A DNA stretch of 64,000 nucleotides, from positions 372,001 to 436,000 of the forward strand of contig JAUGWO010000023.1 of NCBI GenBank assembly GCA_049724395.1, given 5' to 3'. The position numbers and the translations under genes are program-made. Under the pieces are notes generated by a model. It worked only from the letters and a program-made list of their open reading frames with translations, did no database searches and was not told the DNA's origin. This document shows, in pieces, positions 59,245 through 64,000 of the stretch. How positions within the stretch are numbered: position 1 is the first letter of the stretch; every line of letters begins with the position of its first letter. Origin of the DNA: Spongospora subterranea f. sp. subterranea. Taxonomy: Eukaryota > Endomyxa: Phytomyxea > Phytomyxea > Plasmodiophorida.

Positions 59245-60670
59245 TCACATTTGCAGTTTATTGAGTAGCTGAGCCATCTCATCATCCACGATGATCATCT
59301 TCGCCTTCGCGACCGATTCCACGGAACAAGGAAGTGCAATTGGGAGCTGTCCTGCAATTTGAAACTTCTCTTTCCCTATGTGCTGGATTTTGACTCTGTT
59401 GCCGACATCATCGTTCATGCAGGACTGCAGCACCGTATGTAGTGTCAAAAAATTTGAATTGATTTTGACAGGGTCCAGTTCGTCAAACGACTTTAACACT
59501 GCCGTGATCAACTCATCCAATTCGCAGTTGATTTTTGTTCCTTCAGTGACTGGATCATCGCTTTGAAAAACCCAAGATTTAAAATGTTTATATCCGGACT
59601 ATTTGGGGATTGACAGAACAAATTTATCCTGTATCCACCCTCTTTGGCTGCTGCAACAAAAGGATGATAATGTGGCCGAACTTAGGGTCTTGCACTATCC
59701 TGTTGGACAATTATTGGAATGTCATTGGAAAACTTGGACCTAATTGCGGGCATAACCTTTCTTATTATCATCTCCGCGTAAACCTTCTGGTCAACGGTTA
59801 GCACACCGAAGTGACAGGTGCTCCCTTCACCCTGTTTTTACTGGACCGTTTTGCAGGTTCCGAAGTTACGAGCGGCCACATTCCGATTTTGCCGTCAAAG
59901 ATGCATTCGAAGTTTTCGTCAAAACGTGGTCTCGCTATTGCGGCAAGAAACATTACTTTTTTAATAAACCTTTTGCTCTTACATGCTTGATAAGGCTCTT
60001 CTTCGTCGTTCGCCAGGTAAAATGTGTTATTTACTTGTGTGAGATCAAACCACTGTTCGTCAATGTGCACTGTGTCAAACATCGTTTTGAATTTCGGCGA
60101 CATCGGCATAGAATCCTGGTCTATCATTGATAAACTAAACTTGAGGCGAAGAATCTTGTTGCTTTCCGTAAGTACTGGCTTGATAGAGTTTGCATGGCGA
60201 AGAATGTTGCAATTTTTTAGAATGAGATGTAAAGTTGTAGTGGAAATGCCTGTAGCCGCTAATAGACTTCGCAAGTCCCTCTTGACTTCAAAGGAACCGC
60301 ACTTACAGTTGAAGAGATGTCGGCATACTTGCTTTTACGTCCGCATTGTTTTTTGAAAAAATTAACATCCGCTGAAACCCATCCAGAGAATATTGAAGAT
60401 GTTGCACGCTTCCAAATACGGCTTGCTGTCTTCCAATAAACGCCAAATTCTTGTCAATTTTTGTGAAAGCATCTTTATTTGGTCTTCCGTTGTCGTCCAG
60501 CATCGTCAGGAGCCGTTCATCAAGCTCTTTCGACATGACCATTTCGCGTCAATGACTGCTGCTCTTGGCTTTGTAAAGATTGCCGATTCGATTGTCTGGA
60601 ATGTGCACGAAACACATGACTTAATGAGGACCCTGTCGTGCACCAAAGGGATCGTGTACACAGATCAATG
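59245..60670 (-). pseudogene. Mariner-like (plant/oomycete type) transposase, interrupted
   Basis: On the minus strand an N-terminal helix-turn-helix region (RDLRSLLAATGISTTTL near 60270) leads to HANSIKPVLTESNKILRLKF and the first catalytic-Asp motif in TVHIDEQWFDLTQVNNTFYL (near 60050). ARPRFDENFECIFDGKIGMW follows, then the second Asp region PIIVQQDSARP (near 59690). The third part is SPNSPDINILNLGFF and the C-terminal DELITAVLKSFDELDP (59520) to the stop at 59245. The order is that of plant-type mariner transposases. There is a stop directly after QQDSARP where a further Asn-Ala-Pro-His-type stretch is expected, and at least two frame changes, so no full protein can be made from this copy. 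Confidence 0.85.
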
Positions 60671-60868
60671 ACGGGTCGTATTCGTAGGGCGTCGTTCATT
60701 TCTATTGAACGTGGGTTATGAACGAATTATCAGAAAACCTAGACATGGCGACGAGACATCTCAGAGACCATTCACGAAGTACGCTAATTTCTTGACCGTA
60801 ATTGACAAGTTTATTCTTTTAAATTAAAAAATGAGCTTGATTTGGTAAAAACAAGCGTATCGGCCAAA

Positions 60869-60887
60869 TATTTCCGAACGGAGGTGG
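60869..60887 (-). repeat. Right terminal inverted repeat of the mariner element
   Basis: TATTTCCGAACGGAGGTGG, followed by TA at 60888-60889. It is the inverted counterpart of the left end with two mismatches at positions 2 and 4. Confidence 0.9.
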
Positions 60888-60889
60888 TA

Positions 60890-61145
60890 GTTACTGATTC
60901 AAACATCTTCTATGATGAGATAATGAGCACGAGCCCATCACTTCACGATTATCAAACTGAAATCATTTCTGAGTGATGTCGGGAATTAGTCGACATCATC
61001 AAGTATGTACTCTTTGTTGATCAGTACTGCCCTTTAGGTCATGGAAGCGTGTCGAGCGATTGCTGGCGTTCCAAGACACCACTGATTGCATACAAAACTT
61101 GGAATGGTTAGCATTATATAGTCATGTCTGGACGAATATGTCTTT
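60890..61145. other. Intergenic stretch right of the mariner element
   Basis: About 255 bp with no open frame. No second transposon copy is seen. Confidence 0.4.
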
Positions 61146-61475
61146 TCAATTTATTTGAGACATTGACCCATGCATGGCCGCGTTCCCACTATTATTCAGC
61201 ATAAAAGTCGAATAAAGAGCCCGATTTCGGATTAATTCATAATTCAATATAACATCAAGCATATCATTGTTCGATATGTTGTCCAAAGTTATTACCGACC
61301 TCAACATCACATTTTCCATCACGAACATTTTGAAGGCCCTGAAATCGTATAGTGGGCAGAATGTGAATGTCGTTGGACGTTCAATGGAAGAGTGTGTCGA
61401 CACATATTGCGTCAGAATATCGGGATATGGGTTGTCGACGAGCTTGGGACATTGTGAGCAGACGCCAACTGGCAT
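61146..61475 (-). CDS. Hypothetical open frame
   Basis: ATG at 61475 opens 109 codons (MPVGVCSQCPKLVDNPYPDI ... NNSGNAAMHGSMSQIN). It has a Cys-x2-Cys near its start, no signal peptide and no family I know. Codon use is not obviously unlike that of its neighbours. It lies 270 bp downstream of the phosphatase stop, on the same strand. Confidence 0.3.
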   Translation of the reverse strand: MPVGVCSQCPKLVDNPYPDILTQYVSTHSSIERPTTFTFCPLYDFRAFKMFVMENVMLRSVITLDNISNNDMLDVILNYELIRNRALYSTFMLNNSGNAAMHGSMSQIN

Positions 61476-61742
61476 CAGAAGTCAATGAAAATAAAAAACC
61501 TGGCACCATGATTTTGGTGTACATTCGGTTGAGATTTTATAAATGAAATCGGCTGGCTAACTAGGCCAATTGGTGGTGATCCTAGTCCAAGGCGGTGAAT
61601 GAGGCACCACAAGGATTGAGTCCATATTTTCTATGGAAGATACTTTTGGCAATGGATTATATCGGGTATGTTCATGATGCAATCGTGAATGGCGTCATCA
61701 TTCAGCGATTGATCTGAAAAACAGCACCTGATTTCGATCACG

Positions 61743-62420
61743 TCAAAGTCTCGAAGAGAGAATCAGAACCGAATTTAAACCCAATTTCGAACAGGCGGCC
61801 TTAATACAGTTTTGGACTGAGCCGAAAACAGCACCTGGCGCCTTCTCCGCCAAAAAGGTTTGGCACTGCATTATGGGCACGTCCTGAGCCCATCTCTTTG
61901 GCTTCGGCAACGTGGATTCCGACAAGGAGCGCAGCGATTTTTCGAATTCCATTAGTTGGACAAGGAAAGCGCGATTTGGACAGATAAATGGTCGAGATTC
62001 CTTGATGGAGCTGATAATTTCCAGAAGTGATCTCGACGTTGTTTGCAGCAGATAGGCGATACAGATGGTGGGGGAGCGGGACGCCCCAGCGACACAGTGG
62101 ACGAGTACAGCCTGGCCGTCCTGGCGAGCTCGCTCAATCACGGCACAGGTCTCAATAAAATATGAACTAATATCCTGATCGACCCTGTCTTTTAATACCA
62201 GATTCTTGTATTGGAACAGGTCAGGAAAATGGTTCCGACATTCCTCGGCACAATTGATAATTATCTGAAAAAATAACTGAGATTGAACTGCCGAATGATC
62301 ACGTCAATTCGCGAATATATTTACGCTGACTGAAAACTGTCGCAGCGCCTGAACCTGTTTCGAATCGTACTGATTGCCTAAATACAAGAGGCCGGGAATG
62401 ATGGTTGTCGCCTTCCACAT
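61743..62420 (-). CDS. Dual-specificity protein phosphatase (DUSP/MKP type)
   Basis: ATG at 62420 begins MWKATTIIPGLLYLGNQYDS, the usual DUSP N-terminal strand. After an intron of about 75 nt (GTCAGCG...TTTTTCAG) it continues IIINCAEECRNHFPDLF, KDRVDQDISSYF and the signature VHCVAGASRSPTICIAYLL, where the Cys and Arg of C-x5-R are the catalytic pair. The following NRAFLVQLMEFEKSL is the typical last helix. The C-terminal 60 residues (KPKRWAQDV, KAPGAVFGSVQNC) are not conserved. Such enzymes dephosphorylate Tyr and Thr/Ser, often on MAP kinases; no kinase-docking domain is present. The 50-bp satellite begins only about 70 bp upstream of the start codon, so the promoter must be very short or lie in the repeat. 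Confidence 0.9.
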
Positions 62421-62487
62421 GGCAGCGCTGGAGGGCGAAATTGTGTGGCCGGCCAGTTGGCGCAGCCTGCTCTGCTGCTGCAAATCC

Positions 62488-63870
62488 TATTGGTTTATGG
62501 GTGATTGTGTGGGGCCTATTGGACTCGTCTCTATTGGTTTATGGGCGATGGTGATTGTGTGGGGCCTATTGGACTCGTCTCTATTGGTTTATGGGCGATG
62601 GTGATTGTGTGGGGCCTATTGGACTCGTCTCTATTGGTTTATGGGCGATGGTGATTGTGTGCCTATTGGACTCGTCTCTATTGGTTTATGGGCGATGGTG
62701 ATTGTGTGGGGCCTTTGGACTCGTCTCTATTGGTTTATGGGCTATGGTGATTGTGTGGGGCCTATTGGACTCGTCTCTATTGGTTTATGGGCGATGGTGA
62801 TTGTGTGGGGCCTATTGGACTCGTCTCTATTGGTTTATGGGCGATGGTGATTGTGTGGGGCCTATTGGACTCGTCTCTATTGGTTTATGGGCGATGGTGA
62901 TTGTGTGGGGTGTGGGGCCTATTGGACTCGTCTCTATTGGTTTATGGGCTATGGTGATTGTGTGGGGCCTATTGGACTCGTCTCTATTGGTTTATGGGCG
63001 ATGGTGATTGTGTGGGGCCTATTGGACTCGTCTCTATTGGTTTATGGGCGATGGTGATTGTGTGGGGCCTATTGGACTCGTCTCTATTGGTTTATGGGCG
63101 ATGGTGATTGTGTGGGGCCTATTGGACTCGTCTCTATTGGTTTATGGGCGATGGTGATTGTGTGGGGCCTATTGGACTCGTCTCTATTGGTTTATGGGCG
63201 ATGGTGATTGTGTGGGGCCTATTGGACTCGTCTCTATTGGTTTATGGGCTATGGTGATGGTGATTGTGTGGGGCCTATTGGACTCGTCTCTATTGGTTTA
63301 TGGGCGATGGTGATTGTGTGGGGCCTATTGGACTCGTCTCTATTGGTTTATGGGCGATGGTGATTGTGTGGGGCCTATTGGACTCGTCTCTATTGGTTTA
63401 TGGGCGATGGTGATTGTGTGGGGCCTATTGGACTCGTCTCTATTGGTTTATGGGCGATGGTGATTGTGTGGGGCCTATTGGACTCGTCTCTATTGGTTTA
63501 TGGGCGATGGTGATTGTGTGGGGCCTATTGGACTCGTCTCTATTGGTTTATGGGCGATGGTGATTGTGTGGGGCCTATTGGACTCGTCTCTATTGGTTTA
63601 TGGGCGATGGTGATTGTGTGGGGCCTATTGGACTCGTCTCTATTGGTTTATGGGCGATGGTGATTGTGTGGGGCCTATTGGACTCGTCTCTATTGGTTTA
63701 TATTGATTGTTTATGGGCGTTTATGGTGATATGGTGATTGTGTGGGGCTATTGGACTGTCTCTATGGTTTATGGGCGATGGTGATTGTGTGGGCTATGAT
63801 GGTTTATGGGCGATGGTGATGGGCGATGGGCAATGATGGTGGGCTATAGGTGGTGATAACTGAATTGACG
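62488..63870. repeat. 50-bp satellite, about 24 regular units plus a degenerate tail
   Basis: The unit is GGTTTATGGGCGATGGTGAT then TGTGTGGGGCCTATTGGACT then CGTCTCTATT. Regular copies run from about 62488 to 63690 with near-perfect identity. Exceptions are a few units with GGCTATGG for GGCGATGG, one lacking GGGG near 62660 and one with TGTGGGG duplicated near 62905. From 63690 to 63870 the array breaks up. The repeated open frames read through it are a by-product: the period is not a multiple of 3 and happens to lack stops in three registers. Confidence 0.98.
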
Positions 63871-64000
63871 TGTTCCATAACTACTGATCGGTCGTGGGCC
63901 ATGGTGATTGTGTGACGTGTTATTGATCAGTTGGGCAATTGATAATTACTGTCTCTAGATTATGGGTCGTGGGCATGTCCTAAAAACCCTCTACAGATGG
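63871..64000. other. Unique sequence at the window end
   Basis: 130 bp after the satellite with scattered satellite-like words (GTGATTGTGTG, ATGGGTCGTGGGC). No gene. Confidence 0.4.

Larger units (their letters stand above)
59144..60887 (-). mobile_element. Mariner-family DNA transposon with Stowaway-like ends
   Basis: The 1744-bp element starts CTCCCTCCGTTCGGAAATA and ends in the reverse complement of CCACCTCCGTTCGGAAATA (17 of 19 matches). It is flanked on both sides by TA, the mariner target-site duplication. The interior codes a mariner-like transposase on the minus strand. The CTCCCTCCGT ends are the type known from plant mariner-like elements and their Stowaway MITEs. The element is complete in structure but its gene is interrupted, so it is probably not autonomous. 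Confidence 0.9.

Noticed and set aside
62488-63870. Long open frames through the 50-bp satellite (repeating a WFMGDGDC / GLVSIGLWAM pattern)
   Set aside because: The frames are a by-product of a stop-free repeat whose period is not a multiple of three. They cycle through all three registers and have no unique sequence on either side.

Overview
The window is eukaryotic nuclear DNA from a compact, gene-dense genome. Genes lie on both strands, often 100-1000 bp apart, and most are split by GT-AG introns of about 45-60 nt, with occasional introns of 200-450 nt. Clear eukaryotic markers are CDC48/p97 (two copies), TRM8/METTL1, OXA1, AHA1, an ATG10-like autophagy enzyme, a TONSL/TONSOKU-like protein, ferritin and a dual-specificity phosphatase. 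Two secreted NodB-type chitin deacetylases, a plant-like GH3 xylosidase and a Zn(II)2Cys6 finger suggest a fungus or fungus-like protist. A chitin-bearing rhizarian such as a plasmodiophorid would fit, but the sequence alone does not prove this.

Layout. 1-9 kb: two same-strand CDC48 genes (the first cut by the window edge), separated by small hypothetical genes, a 0.3-kb inverted repeat and a 95-bp minisatellite. 9-13.4 kb: TRM8, a PAN-domain/mucin-like GPI-type surface protein and a DUF4604/KIAA1143-like protein, all on the minus strand. 14.6-20 kb: a secreted acidic repeat protein and a tandem pair of chitin deacetylases. 22-26.2 kb: a PHOSPHO-type HAD phosphatase and a secreted GH3 glycosidase. 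27-31 kb: a probable RhoGEF (DH-PH) fused to a degenerate kinase domain, then a convergent ferritin. 31.5-40.7 kb: a TONSL-like TPR/Ubl/LRR gene and an upstream TPR gene on the same strand. 41-46 kb: a Zn2Cys6 protein and a long coiled-coil protein, followed by a 26-bp satellite. 48-58.4 kb: ATG10-like, OXA1, a gene with an array of UBZ4-type zinc fingers joined to an unrecognised C-terminal region, and AHA1. 59-61 kb: a mariner-family DNA transposon with both inverted ends and TA target duplications. 61.7-64 kb: a dual-specificity phosphatase whose 5' flank is a 50-bp satellite running almost to the window end.

Two themes stand out. First, protein-quality and genome-maintenance genes are common (CDC48 x2, AHA1, ATG10, the UBZ4 array, TONSL-like), though nothing in the DNA shows that they are co-regulated. 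Second, at least seven conserved reading frames are broken by exactly one extra base in a short homopolymer, and removing that base restores a family-typical protein. This pattern looks more like consensus-sequence error than gene death and should be kept in mind when reading every gene here. I recognised no tRNA, rRNA, CRISPR or retrovirus-like element.
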